64,000 bases of DNA from Fimbriiglobus sp043785105 (lineage in GTDB: Bacteria > Planctomycetota > Planctomycetia > Gemmatales > Gemmataceae): contig JAYVXO010000103.1 of NCBI GenBank assembly GCA_043785105.1, positions 26,636-90,635 on the forward strand. The letters run 5' to 3'. A program made the position numbers and the translations under genes. Below, in pieces: positions 53,752-62,571 of the stretch; within the stretch, counting starts at the first letter, position 1, and every line of letters begins with the position of its first letter. The notes under the pieces were generated by a model. That model was given only the letters and a program-made list of their open reading frames with translations, did not search any database and was not told where the DNA came from.

Positions 53752-55960
53752 CTAGCGACGCTGACCGCCACGTGGTTGTGTCATATCGAGTCGGTCGAAG
53801 CTGTCGCCCGGTGCCACGAAGATTTGTGGCGGAGTGAATCCCAACCGTTGTGGTTGGGAATTCACTGGCGATGCAATCGCTGGATCAATCGGTTGGCCGG
53901 CACGATGTTGCGGTCCCGGAGTAGAAACTTGTTGGGATTGTTGGACAGCGGGTGTGTTCGGTGACGGCAACGGCGCGACTCCCGGTCGTCGCCCGGCTTC
54001 AGCAAAGTTCACCCCATGAACGAAGGTCTCCCCGCGTGTAATCGTGATGACGGAGCTAACTTGGGTTGTGCCATCGAGTCGCGTTTCCCGGACTTGGTAC
54101 TGACCCAACCGCATCCCGGCTGCTACATCAAAACTGTAATCTCCACGTCGATCGGTTGCGGAAACGGAGATGACGCTACCATCTTCAACACTGATGAGTT
54201 CGACTTTTCGACTCTCTAAACCCCGTTCCGTGCGATCAAGTTTCCCGTTGCCGTTGGCGTCAGCGAAGGTAGTCCCGTTAATCCCGATTCGGAAGAAGAA
54301 GGTGTCTTGCTGGATGTTCGAGAGGGTCGTGTTGCGGCGAATGACATCGGTCAACGTGGTCGAGTCTAATCGGCGAGCGTCGCGGGGGTTGAAGGTATTT
54401 TCGTACCAGAACCGATCCCCGTTCCGGAGTCGCTCGAATTGGTTTTGCAGGATCGTTTTCACAAGGATCCCCGTGCTGCCACCGCGCACATGGTCCTCTG
54501 CTAGCGCACCAACCCAGGCGTCAATTTTGTTGACACTTCCGTAGAGGCTCTGCAATTTCTGTTGCAAGTCGGTGTTGCTCGTAATCTGTGCGAAGCTCGT
54601 GACACGTGGTAACCCGTAGTACGTTCGCATGGTGTTGTAGTCCGCCAAGCCGTGATCCCTGCCGCGTTGGATGTTCAAGCTCGCCAAGTCGAACCCGCCT
54701 TGCCCCGGAGCGCCGAACAGGAAGTTGCGGACACTGTTGACGATCTTTGTATCCACTTCAGATGAGGGGTCCGACGACAGGTACTTCAACACCGATTCGA
54801 CACCGTTGGCACTTAACAGTCCTGGGTTGAAGAACGAATCGCTGAGGCTGACGGCGTCCGCAACTTTATTGCCGTTGGCGTCCAGAAACTCAACGTCATC
54901 GCCAAGCATACTGTGGCCGAGTCGGAACGCCGCCGTGGCGAACTCGTTGGAAATGCTGGAATTCACATTGGCTTGATAACCCCGGTACGGTGACACCGCG
55001 TTGTCACCGAGGACATCGGGGAGCCACTGGTTGTACGTGATGGCCTGAAGTTCTGCGATCACTTCAGCCCGCGCAAGTTGGTAAATCGTTTCGTCACTGA
55101 AGCTTGGATTCGCTTGCTTGATACGGTCGGCAATCTTGTTGTGTTCGCACAAGAAGATGGTGTGCAGGCTCAGCAGTTACCGGGTTCTCGTTGGCTCGGA
55201 AATCGCCAGCCGCGTAAAGCTGATCGCTTGGCACTCGGTGGGCGTCGTTGGCCATCGTCAGCGTGCCGGTCGGGAAGTTCGCCAGGGTGTTCAGCGGCAG
55301 CGAATCGTCCGGCCCGGTCTTCAATCGTCCGCCACTCATCGTGCGGAGTTTCAAGGCCGTGGTTGTATCGGAGCCATAGATTTGCGAACCGTCAAGCCAT
55401 CCTGTGGTTGCGTTGATTTGCTGCCGTGGTGATGTCACTCCGGTGGCAGGGTCAACAGCCGAGCGCGTCATCGGGATGACCTGCGTGCCCGTGCTGGTCG
55501 GGTCGAAGTACGGATCACCAGTGGGCACGGCGACATTGAGCGAATCGGTGCGGCTACCCGTTGACGTGGAATTGATGTCGTGATCGAGAAACTGACCCCA
55601 GGCGTATACCATTGCGGACAAGTTTCGGGCACTGATGACATCCACGGAACCCTGATCGACAACGGCGTTGCTGATCGCACGCGCGTTGGGGCGGTCCGTG
55701 CCAGCGGGGGCTGAGATGCCATCGCTGTACGCACTGGGTGTGAGTCGGATGAAGTCGATCCCCGCTGACCCCCAGGTCGGATTAGCGAGGTTGTTTCCGG
55801 TGCCATCAATGGACCGAAACGCTGCCGACGGCTGAACGCGATCTTCGAGGCTTTCTGTTTTCAGTGCGACGCGGTTGCGCCGGATCGTCGAACCGGGCGA
55901 CGTCCGGGAGCATTTTTGACGCAGCATTTTGGCAAAGACTGTGACCGGATTCATGTTCAA
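53752..55960 (-). pseudogene. Animal-type heme peroxidase, interrupted by one frameshift
   Basis: Two overlapping frames together make one protein. The N-terminal frame (55960 to about 55178) has LESLEDRVQPSA, a planctomycete export-type motif, and the distal heme site WGQFLDHDI. The C-terminal frame (stop at 53752) continues with LCEHNKIADRI, the proximal-His helix (AFRLGHSML) and NIQRGRDHGLADYN, and ends in an SdrD/CNA-B-like domain (FADANGNGKLDRTERGLE). One extra base near 55177-55178 breaks it: without it the chain reads NENPV-LLSLHTIFLCEHN. It would be an extracellular peroxidase. A sequencing error is an alternative. The two apparent frames are 53752-55152 and 55094-55960. Confidence 0.85.
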
Positions 55961-56329
55961 TTTCTTTCACGAAAAGACCCAATTCGGGATGGATATGCGT
56001 AGACCGTGGTCGGCCCTTGGCACACAGTGCCGGGTTTGCGTGGATCGTCAAATGTTGTCACCGCCACAGTTCCACGGCGATCAGACAACAGGGCAAAAAC
56101 GGAATCGCATCAACGATGGGGTTCGACATCAACTGAGAAATGTCTCCTTTGCGACATGATGTTTCGATGCACCCAAGGCGACGGGGAAGCGGGTGCGGTC
56201 ACGTTGGCGACCTCAACACGGCCGTCAGCACTGCGGAGCCTGTTGAAGATGAAAGAACATTAACAGATGCAGTCTGAAGCCAACCTTAAGCATGGAAAGT
56301 TTTGAACACGATTTGGCGACCGATTGCAA

Positions 56330-56367
56330 AAAAGTCAGGACCAGTCTTTCGACTGGTCCTGACTTTT
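56330..56367 (-). terminator. Intrinsic terminator, minus strand
   Basis: A perfect 17-base stem (56330-56346 with 56351-56367, loop TTTC). On the minus strand it is followed by six T. It lies about 215 bases beyond the stop of the 56583-57941 gene, which it probably terminates. Confidence 0.75.
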
Positions 56368-56419
56368 GCAGACAGAGTAACAAGGGTGTGGCGAATGAAT
56401 CTAGCGGCTGAATTCTCTA

Positions 56420-56530
56420 TGGTTTCGGGCCTGAAGGGCACGTTCTACTAGCCCAGGGCCATGCCCTGGGTGCCGGTTCCCAGGGCATGGCCCTGGGCTG
56501 GTTGAACGACCCTTTCAGGGCCGAAAACCC
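56420..56530. repeat. Nested palindrome, REP-like
   Basis: The core arms 56450-56470 and 56479-56499 are exact 21-base reverse complements around an 8-base loop, and each arm is itself a palindrome (CCCAGGGC...GCCCTGGG). Imperfect pairing extends to about 56420 and 56530 (CCTGAAGGGC against CCCTTTCAGG). It shares its core with the element at 90-182. Confidence 0.65.
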
Positions 56531-56582
56531 GTTGATGAATGTGTGCCATAAAATTTTACTAGACCCGAGTGACAACAGGTTG

Positions 56583-57941
56583 TCATTCAGGTGGAGCTTT
56601 TTGTCGTCCCCGCTCGCGGGCACCCTTTTCTTGTAAGTCCGTCACAGGCAATTTGGTTTCCCAGAAAATGCCTTGCTTGTGGCCTTCCTGAACATGGGTG
56701 CGAAACGGTTTCTCTTGCGATTCAAATGCGAGCATCCCGAGGCGTAAACTTTCGGCGAGTTTGTCGTCGCTTGCAGTGGCCGGGACTTGCTTGAGCATAT
56801 TTGCTTTCAGTCCAAACTTATCGGTTTGTACCAAAGCGATTCCGGAGCCCAGTGTCACACCATTGACACCAACGAGTTCGTCGGTGTTGTTCGCGGATAC
56901 GTAAACGGCACGCCCAACAAAAGTCGGACTCCAAGCAATGGCAGCAAGTTTGCTTTCCAGTGCTTCCCGCTGCTTCGCATCCTTGGCCACGACGATGACC
57001 AGCGGCTGGTTATCTGCAGAGGCAATGTCGATTGCCAGCCGCACGTTCGCAGCCAACGGTAATGTCTTTGGAGCCGCGTTCGGCTTGATGGTTGTTGCAA
57101 TTTTGTCCATAGCCGCCGCCATCTGATTGGAGTCGGTGTAGACCTGGCTGATCCCACGTGCCGCCCTGCACAAACGTTGTTTCCCGTCCGGCCCGAGGAT
57201 GCAGAAGACGGAGTTTTCTACTTCCCCACCCCGACCGACGTTGAAGGTTTTCAAAAACTTGTTTTCGCTTTCATCTTCATACGTCGCCAATCGCACGCAA
57301 ATGAACTGACGTGAAGCCGCGATGACCTCGGGCTTGGACAAGAAACTCCTGTCCATCTGTTGCTTGCCGGGTCACCAAATTCCGGAGACGCCTGCACAGT
57401 GTGGCGCTGCCGACACGAGCAGAATGGGACGGCCCGTTCGTTCGGCTTCTAGCCGTCCGCTCTCCCACGTAGCGAACCACTGTATGCCACCGACGTTTGC
57501 AGCATCGGTGTTCTCTGGCACAACGCGGGGCATGGGAGCATCTCCGGGTGGTCCGCCGGGAGGGCCGCCTGGGCCACCACCACCGGGAGGGCCGCCTTTA
57601 CCGCCCGGACCTCCCATTGGACGAAGGTTTTCGAGCGTCTTCTTTTGCTCCGCAGTCAAAATCTGTTCGAGCTTGGCTTTGACTTCCTTTTCCAAGTCGG
57701 CGATCTTCTTTTCTTGCTCCTTGGTCAGGTTCAACTCTTCAATTGCGAAGGGTGGTAACACCTTGCCGAGTTCAAACCGTGGCGGCCCTTTGCCGTCTTT
57801 GCCGCCACCCTTGGCGCCCTTGCCTTCTTTACCGGGCTGGCCCTTTTTGTCCTTGCCGCCTTCGGGCGGTTGTGACAGTGCTGTCATCACAAATACCGAC
57901 GATGCCACGAAAGACATCACCATCATCACAAACCGAATCAT
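56583..57941 (-). CDS. CpxP-like/thioredoxin-like protein with in-frame UGA (candidate selenoprotein)
   Basis: A signal peptide (residues 1-22) leads to a Lys/Gly-rich stretch, an LTKEQ...LTAEQ helical region like CpxP/Spy, a Gly/Pro-rich linker, then the start of a thioredoxin fold (IQWFATWESGRLEAERTGRP). At codon 190 (57374-57372) a UGA interrupts the frame: SGIW-UGA-PGKQQMDRSFL. The same frame then continues without break through the rest of the thioredoxin-like domain to 56583 (EVIAASRQFICVRLATYE). An ATG six codons after the UGA lacks a good ribosome site. A hairpin at 57336-57354 fits the bacterial SECIS. Total 452 codons if UGA is read. Otherwise it is a nonsense mutation or error. Confidence 0.75.
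57336..57354 (-). promoter_or_regulatory. Candidate bacterial SECIS hairpin
   Basis: GGACAGGAGTTTCTTGTCC on the minus strand folds into an 8-pair stem (one G-U) with loop GUU. The loop G is 26 bases after the in-frame UGA. Published bacterial SECIS models ask for a stem-loop 16-37 bases after the UGA with a G at the start of the loop. Confidence 0.55.
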
Positions 57942-58124
57942 GTCAGTCTCCACTTGTTGCAGTGGTTCCTTGATCGAATACTTTGCCCACACAACAACAG
58001 GATACCTAAGCAACCTGAAGCCGTGATGAAGGCTTGCCGCAATCCGGATCATCCTTGCCTCACTTCCGATCTCGGGTTAAGACAATGCCGTTCGATCCGT
58101 TGCTTACTTCCACCGGAGATTGTC

Positions 58125-58595
58125 ATGTCGAGTAAACCCGATACCCGGATTCAGGAATTGCACCTGGTGTTGCCGACCGCGCCGAAGCCGCTTGCGGTGT
58201 ATCGCCCGGCGTTGCAGGTTGGCAAGTTGCTGTACATCTCCGGTCACGGCCCACTCAAAGTAGACGGCAGCATGTTCACCGGCGTCGTGGGTAAAGACTT
58301 GACGTTGGAACAAGGCAAAGAAGCCGCGCGACAAGTGGCCCTGGCGGTTTTAGCCACAGTCAAAAACCACCTGGGGACGGTGAATAAGGTGAAACGACTC
58401 GTTAAAACTTTGGGTTGGGTGGCAAGCACCAACGAGTTCACCGATCAGCCGAAAGTCATGAACGGCTGGTCCGAGTTGATGAAAGATGTTTTCGGCGAAG
58501 AAGCGGGCGTCGGGGTCCGAAGTGCGATCGGCACCAACGTGCTACCCGGCAACATTGCCGTCGAAGTGGAATGCCTGTTCGAGTTGGAAGACTGA
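58125..58595 (+). CDS. RidA/YjgF family protein
   Basis: A 156-residue protein of the YjgF/YER057c/UK114 family. The N-terminal region (PAPKPLAVYRPA-like APKPLAVYRPALQVGKLLYI, then SGHGPLKVDG) and the helix QGKEAARQVALAVLATVKNH match the subgroup related to DfrA or TdcF-like members. RidA members hydrolyse reactive imine intermediates; which substrate applies here is unknown. GGAG lies 7 bases before the ATG at 58125. It is divergent from the UGA-containing gene. Confidence 0.85.
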   Translation: MSSKPDTRIQELHLVLPTAPKPLAVYRPALQVGKLLYISGHGPLKVDGSMFTGVVGKDLTLEQGKEAARQVALAVLATVKNHLGTVNKVKRLVKTLGWVASTNEFTDQPKVMNGWSELMKDVFGEEAGVGVRSAIGTNVLPGNIAVEVECLFELED

Positions 58596-58735
58596 CCACG
58601 AATGACACGAATCAGACGAATAAAACCGAGACCATCACGAGTGATAGTTCACACGTGATGGTCTCGGTTTTATACTCAGTCAGCACGCCGTATGAATCCA
58701 GATATCTGATTCGTCCTATTCGTGTGATTCGTGGT
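58595..58735. repeat. Double nested palindrome
   Basis: Outer arms 58595-58621 and 58709-58735 match in about 24 of 27 positions (built of ACGAAT units). Inner arms 58620-58639 and 58654-58673 are perfect over 20 bases. It starts at the RidA stop, so it may end that transcript or be an inserted miniature element. Confidence 0.6.
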
Positions 58736-58750
58736 GACATGTTTTCAGGG

Positions 58751-59155
58751 TTAGTTGCCCAGCACGGCACGGGCGATGGCCGCAACTCCGGCATTTTCCG
58801 GTAAGTAACCCACAGCGCCCGCGAATCTCGCGTGTCGGGCAAATTGTTGCCCTTCAGGGCCAACCAAGATTACTCGCGCGGTCGGGCGGGTCAGGCGAAT
58901 TTTCGCACACGTCAGTAGGGCGCTTTCCGTGGCGGGTGCCATGCCGAGAACAACGGCTGTCGTGCGTGTGCGATGCGCTTGTCGCCCGGCTTCATCGCCA
59001 TTTTCGGTGCGGATGACTTCCCAGCCAAGATTGCGGAAGTGTGCTTCGACTGCGGCGGCTAAACCGGACAGTCCCAGCCCAAGCACCAGACGCGGGGCCT
59101 TCTTGCGGACAAGTTCCGCCGTTCCTCGGGTGTTGATGCTACGGGTGCCGATCAT
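58751..59155 (-). CDS. Degenerate receiver-like protein
   Basis: A 134-residue protein with the alternating strand-helix pattern of a CheY-like receiver (PRLVLGLGLSGLAAAVEAHF, GWEVIRTENGDEAGRQ, TTAVVLGMAPATES, ARVILVGPEG). The phosphoacceptor Asp is replaced (AVVLGM) and the usual acidic pair at the end of strand 1 is absent, so it would not be phosphorylated. It may be a pseudo-receiver that binds a partner. It is flanked by the double palindrome. Confidence 0.6.
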   Translation of the reverse strand: MIGTRSINTRGTAELVRKKAPRLVLGLGLSGLAAAVEAHFRNLGWEVIRTENGDEAGRQAHRTRTTAVVLGMAPATESALLTCAKIRLTRPTARVILVGPEGQQFARHARFAGAVGYLPENAGVAAIARAVLGN

Positions 59156-59528
59156 TGCGTCTCCTCATTGTCAAAAAATCAAAACCAGCCGACTCTAAGC
59201 CGACACAGTGTCTGTCCTAGTAGTTCGCTTCCCAAGCCCGGAACTTGCGCGGAGAGTCGCAAACTCACGGGACTATCACCAAATTTTGATTCCGAACCCG
59301 CTACAAAACCAGTTTTTGCTTGCCACACTTCCAAGTCAGGATTACAAACGTGGTTCCGAGGGCCACTCTTCATAAATTAGTTGCAACGGCGTTCTACACC
59401 ATCGAACGTATTATGCTAGTTTGATAACCAAAGGTAGTCCAGGTCGGTTTGTTGAATACAGCCCTCCGTTTTGATGGGACTCCTTGCATTTTCCGAATCT
59501 TTTTCCTGTTCCCCCAGGGGTTGACCGC
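59156..59528. other. Intergenic region before the isomerase gene
   Basis: About 370 AT-rich bases with no gene or clear structure. It must contain the promoters of the divergent receiver-like and isomerase genes. Confidence 0.4.
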
Positions 59529-60449
59529 ATGAAAGCACGCATTTCGATTGGCACATGGGCGTACATTTTTAACCAAGAAGTCCCCACGAACGACTTTCAC
59601 GTCATTCTGCACAAGTTGCAGGACTTGGGGTACGACGGCGTTGAACTCGGTGGGTTCAATCCGCACCCCGGACCGGACACATACCCGACCAAAGAGTCGC
59701 GTGCCAAACTTCGCAAGGAAGTCGCCGACCACGGGTTGAAATTCTCCGCACTCGCTGCGGATTTGTGGTCGCAAAAACTGCTGACCGTTGAAGACAGCGG
59801 CCCGTTCATCGCCGCATTTGCCAAGAACGTGATGTTCGCGGACGACCTCGGCATCGACTGCATTCGGGTCGATACCGTCGAACCGATCACCGTGATTCAA
59901 CAAGGGCAAGTCACCAACGAGAAAGCCTTCGAGCGCGCCGTGAAGGCGTTCGATTTGTGCGCCAAGCTGGCCGCCCAACGCAACATCCGCATCTGTTGGG
60001 AATTTGAACCAGGCTTCCCGATCAACAAGCCGAGTGAAATTCTTGCCCTCGTGGATGAAGTCCGTGTGAAGCGGAACAACCCCAACTTTGGTGTGCTGTA
60101 CGACACCTGCCACGCCCACATGTGTGCCGCGATCGGTGCTAACCAAATCGGTGCGAAGGAAACGCTTCCCGGTGGTGCGTTGGAATTGCTTGAGAAGCTG
60201 AAGGGGAGCATCACCCACGTTCACCTGATCGACAGCGACGGCACGCTGAACGAACACAATACCTCCACGCACAACCCGTTCGGCACCGGCAGCCTAAACT
60301 TCGATCAGCTCATCCCCGCGATCCAAGCGGCCGGTGTGCCCAGTGATTGGTGGTGCGTCGATCTCTGCTTCTGGCCAAACGCCTGGGATGTCACGGCCCA
60401 AAGTAAGAAGTTCCTTGACAAGATGCGCGAGAAGTACGCCGCTGCGTGA
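59529..60449 (+). CDS. Sugar phosphate isomerase/epimerase family (TIM barrel)
   Basis: A 306-residue xylose isomerase-like TIM-barrel protein. Motifs: the opening strand ISIGTWAYIF, YDGVELGGF, KFSALAADLW, IRICWEFEPGF (metal Glu), FGVLYDTCHAH (metal Asp and His) and SITHVHLIDSDGT. Such enzymes interconvert keto and aldo sugars or inositol derivatives using a divalent metal. The ATG at 59529 follows AGGGG. With the Gfo/Idh/MocA gene at 62572 it fits a sugar or inositol catabolism setting. Confidence 0.9.
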   Translation: MKARISIGTWAYIFNQEVPTNDFHVILHKLQDLGYDGVELGGFNPHPGPDTYPTKESRAKLRKEVADHGLKFSALAADLWSQKLLTVEDSGPFIAAFAKNVMFADDLGIDCIRVDTVEPITVIQQGQVTNEKAFERAVKAFDLCAKLAAQRNIRICWEFEPGFPINKPSEILALVDEVRVKRNNPNFGVLYDTCHAHMCAAIGANQIGAKETLPGGALELLEKLKGSITHVHLIDSDGTLNEHNTSTHNPFGTGSLNFDQLIPAIQAAGVPSDWWCVDLCFWPNAWDVTAQSKKFLDKMREKYAAA

Positions 60450-60461
60450 CAGAAGTTATCC

Positions 60462-60572
60462 GAGCCACGCCCGTAAGGGAGTGGCCCAACCCGCCTCTCA
60501 CGAAACGGAGTGTTGAGAGCGGGTAACCAATCGAGGGCGGAAGGTTGGGCCACTCCCTAACGGTCGTGGCTC
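60462..60572. repeat. Nested palindrome between isomerase and beta-lactamase-like genes
   Basis: Outer arms 60462-60491 and 60543-60572 match in 28 of 30 positions. An inner imperfect pair (CCGCCTCTCA against TGAGAGCGGG) lies within. The palindrome reaches within 30 bases of the next start codon. Confidence 0.6.
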
Positions 60573-60598
60573 GGTTCGATCCCAAGAGGTGCTGTGTG

Positions 60599-61498
60599 GT
60601 GAAGTCCTATTTTCTGGTAGTCGTGTTACTGTTTTCAACCACGTCATTCGCGGGTGCGGATGATCTGGAAGCTCGCATCACGCCGATTGCTACCGCGCAC
60701 AAAGGCAAGGTCGCTGTTGCGGTCAAGCACCTTGTCACCGGGGAAGAGTTCTATCTCAACGCGGACGAACCGATGCCGACGGCGAGTTTGATTAAGCTCG
60801 CCATCATGGTCGAAACCTTCTGGCAAGTCGAAGAAGGCAAGCACAAGTTTGACCTGAAACTCACCCTCAAGAAAGACGACCAAGTACCCGGCGCTGGCGT
60901 GTTGACGGACAGCTTCACACCGGGTGCGACGTTTGGGTTATTGGATGCCTTGCGGTTAATGGTGACAGTTTCGGACAATACCGCGACGAACATGGTTCTC
61001 GATACGATCAGTATTCCGGCCACGAACACGCGGATGGAATCACTCGGCTTCAAGAACACCAAAATCCATGCCAAGGTTTACAAAGGTAGCACCACTTCGA
61101 TTGATCCGGAGCGAACCAAGAAGTACGGTCTCGGTTCGACGACCGCCCGTGAAATGGTGCAACTCCTGGAGTTGATCCAAGCCGGTAAAGTGGTCACCCC
61201 GAAAGCCTGCGACGAGATGCTTGGCATTTTGAAGAAGAACCACGACAACGAACTCATGGTGCGGATGTTACCCGCAGGCACCACAGTGGCCCACAAGACG
61301 GGGGCGGTCAGTAACGCGCGGACCGATGCGGGGATCATCTACCTCAGCGGCAAGCCGACGATTGCGATTTGCATTTTGACCAACGAGAACGACGACAAAC
61401 GGTGGGTGATTGATAACGCCGCACAAGTCACGATCTCGAAGATTGCCAGGGAAGTGTACGACCACTTCGCGGCAAAAAAGCCGATTGAAAAGAAGTAA
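60599..61498 (+). CDS. Class A beta-lactamase-like serine hydrolase
   Basis: A 299-residue exported protein (signal 1-20). It has SLIK (Ser63, Lys66), SDN at 125-127 and HKTGA near 230, the three motifs of class A serine beta-lactamases. The omega-loop ExxLN, which supplies the deacylating Glu, is not visible; that region reads TTSIDPERTKKYGLGSTTA. It may therefore be a penicillin-binding or other serine hydrolase and not an active lactamase. A GTG at 60599 follows AGAGGTG by about 6 bases; GTG 60596 is equivalent. Confidence 0.8.
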   Translation: MKSYFLVVVLLFSTTSFAGADDLEARITPIATAHKGKVAVAVKHLVTGEEFYLNADEPMPTASLIKLAIMVETFWQVEEGKHKFDLKLTLKKDDQVPGAGVLTDSFTPGATFGLLDALRLMVTVSDNTATNMVLDTISIPATNTRMESLGFKNTKIHAKVYKGSTTSIDPERTKKYGLGSTTAREMVQLLELIQAGKVVTPKACDEMLGILKKNHDNELMVRMLPAGTTVAHKTGAVSNARTDAGIIYLSGKPTIAICILTNENDDKRWVIDNAAQVTISKIAREVYDHFAAKKPIEKK

Positions 61499-61524
61499 CC
61501 CACCCGATCACGAAGGAATCTGCC

Positions 61525-62532
61525 GTGGGCTTCGACATCAGTTCGCACCCGGTTGACGTGCAACTTATCCAAACCAGAATCCTGCCCTACCTCCGTGGGC
61601 AGGGGACGATCGACGACTTGCTAGCGGACGCAGTTCGCTTAACGAAAGTCCGATTCCGCGCGAACGCCTGGGGACTCGGGGCGCTCAATGTGCAGCACAA
61701 AGAGCAGGAAGATCAGCGAGCAAAGAAAAAAGCAAAAGATGGTTCTGCTGCCGTAACACAAACCGCACGGGACTTTGATTCCGATTTACACGTCTGGGGC
61801 AGGCCGTTCTTCATCACGGTGCCAACTGAGCAACTTGCCAGCGTCTTGGATCGTTATTTGGCCGCGAGTCCCGAGCAAGTTGATGCGATTGCGATGGCGC
61901 AACTTTACAAACTGCACCCCGATCTCGTGAACCAAGTTCAACCCGACGCCGATAGCACGTTGCCCAACGATGGCCCGCTTGCTGATAGTATCCGCCAAGA
62001 AATTGACGTGTTGAAAAGTGCCTACCAGAACATTGCCAGTGGCAAATCCGTCAAGTTGCCCACCGGCGAGAAAGTGGACCCCGAAGATTTATTGCTCTTC
62101 AACATGCCGCTCGCGGTCGTCACGTTTGCTGCCAATTTTACGCCGGGTTGGATGGCCCGCGGGCATGTTTGGTTCACGCAGTTCATTCAACAAGCCAACC
62201 TCGATGCGGACGGTTTGTACGAACCGGCGACGAGTTTATTTGAACCGTTGTTGAACACAATCGGCGGTTGGGAAGAAGCGTTTGAACCCACCATCACGCA
62301 GAACTACACCCTCGGCGGCTACGTTCGACCCGCGAATGTGACGGCATTCCGCACCTGGTGGGAAGCTCACCGCGAACCGCTTCTTGCACCGTTTGCCGTA
62401 GACGACGAGCAAGATTACGGTGCCGTCTGTTACCAAAAAATCCTCGAAGCCGTTCGGGAGGCGGAGCGCCGGAAGTTCGGCTTCGTCGAAGCTGCCGAAG
62501 TGTATAGCGGATTCATGGGCATCATGAACTGA
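61525..62532 (+). CDS. Conserved-looking protein, unknown function
   Basis: A 335-residue soluble protein with no signal or membrane segment and a mixed helical composition. Features include a Lys-rich stretch (EDQRAKKKAKDG), aromatic-rich C-terminal segments (AFRTWWEAHREPLLAPF) and acidic ends. No motif is recognised. AAGGA lies 7 bases before the GTG at 61525. It sits 26 bases after the beta-lactamase-like gene and 39 before the oxidoreductase, so the three are likely cotranscribed. Confidence 0.7.
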   Translation: MGFDISSHPVDVQLIQTRILPYLRGQGTIDDLLADAVRLTKVRFRANAWGLGALNVQHKEQEDQRAKKKAKDGSAAVTQTARDFDSDLHVWGRPFFITVPTEQLASVLDRYLAASPEQVDAIAMAQLYKLHPDLVNQVQPDADSTLPNDGPLADSIRQEIDVLKSAYQNIASGKSVKLPTGEKVDPEDLLLFNMPLAVVTFAANFTPGWMARGHVWFTQFIQQANLDADGLYEPATSLFEPLLNTIGGWEEAFEPTITQNYTLGGYVRPANVTAFRTWWEAHREPLLAPFAVDDEQDYGAVCYQKILEAVREAERRKFGFVEAAEVYSGFMGIMN

Positions 62533-62571
62533 TTTGGCAAACTGACATCAACTGAAAAGGAACCCTCTCTC

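Larger units (their letters stand above)
55961..56582. other. Intergenic region with terminator and palindrome
   Basis: No gene is seen in about 620 bases. It holds a minus-strand terminator (56330-56367) and a large palindrome (56420-56530), each listed separately. The left 350 bases show nothing recognisable. Confidence 0.5.

Noticed and set aside
56583..57356. A separate 257-residue protein starting at ATG 57356
   Set aside because: The ATG has no clear ribosome site and lies in the same frame six codons after the UGA, inside the thioredoxin-like domain. It is better read as the second part of one gene.
59394..60272. A 292-residue minus-strand frame opposite the TIM-barrel gene
   Set aside because: It mirrors the isomerase codons and shows no motif; the plus-strand gene has clear family signatures.
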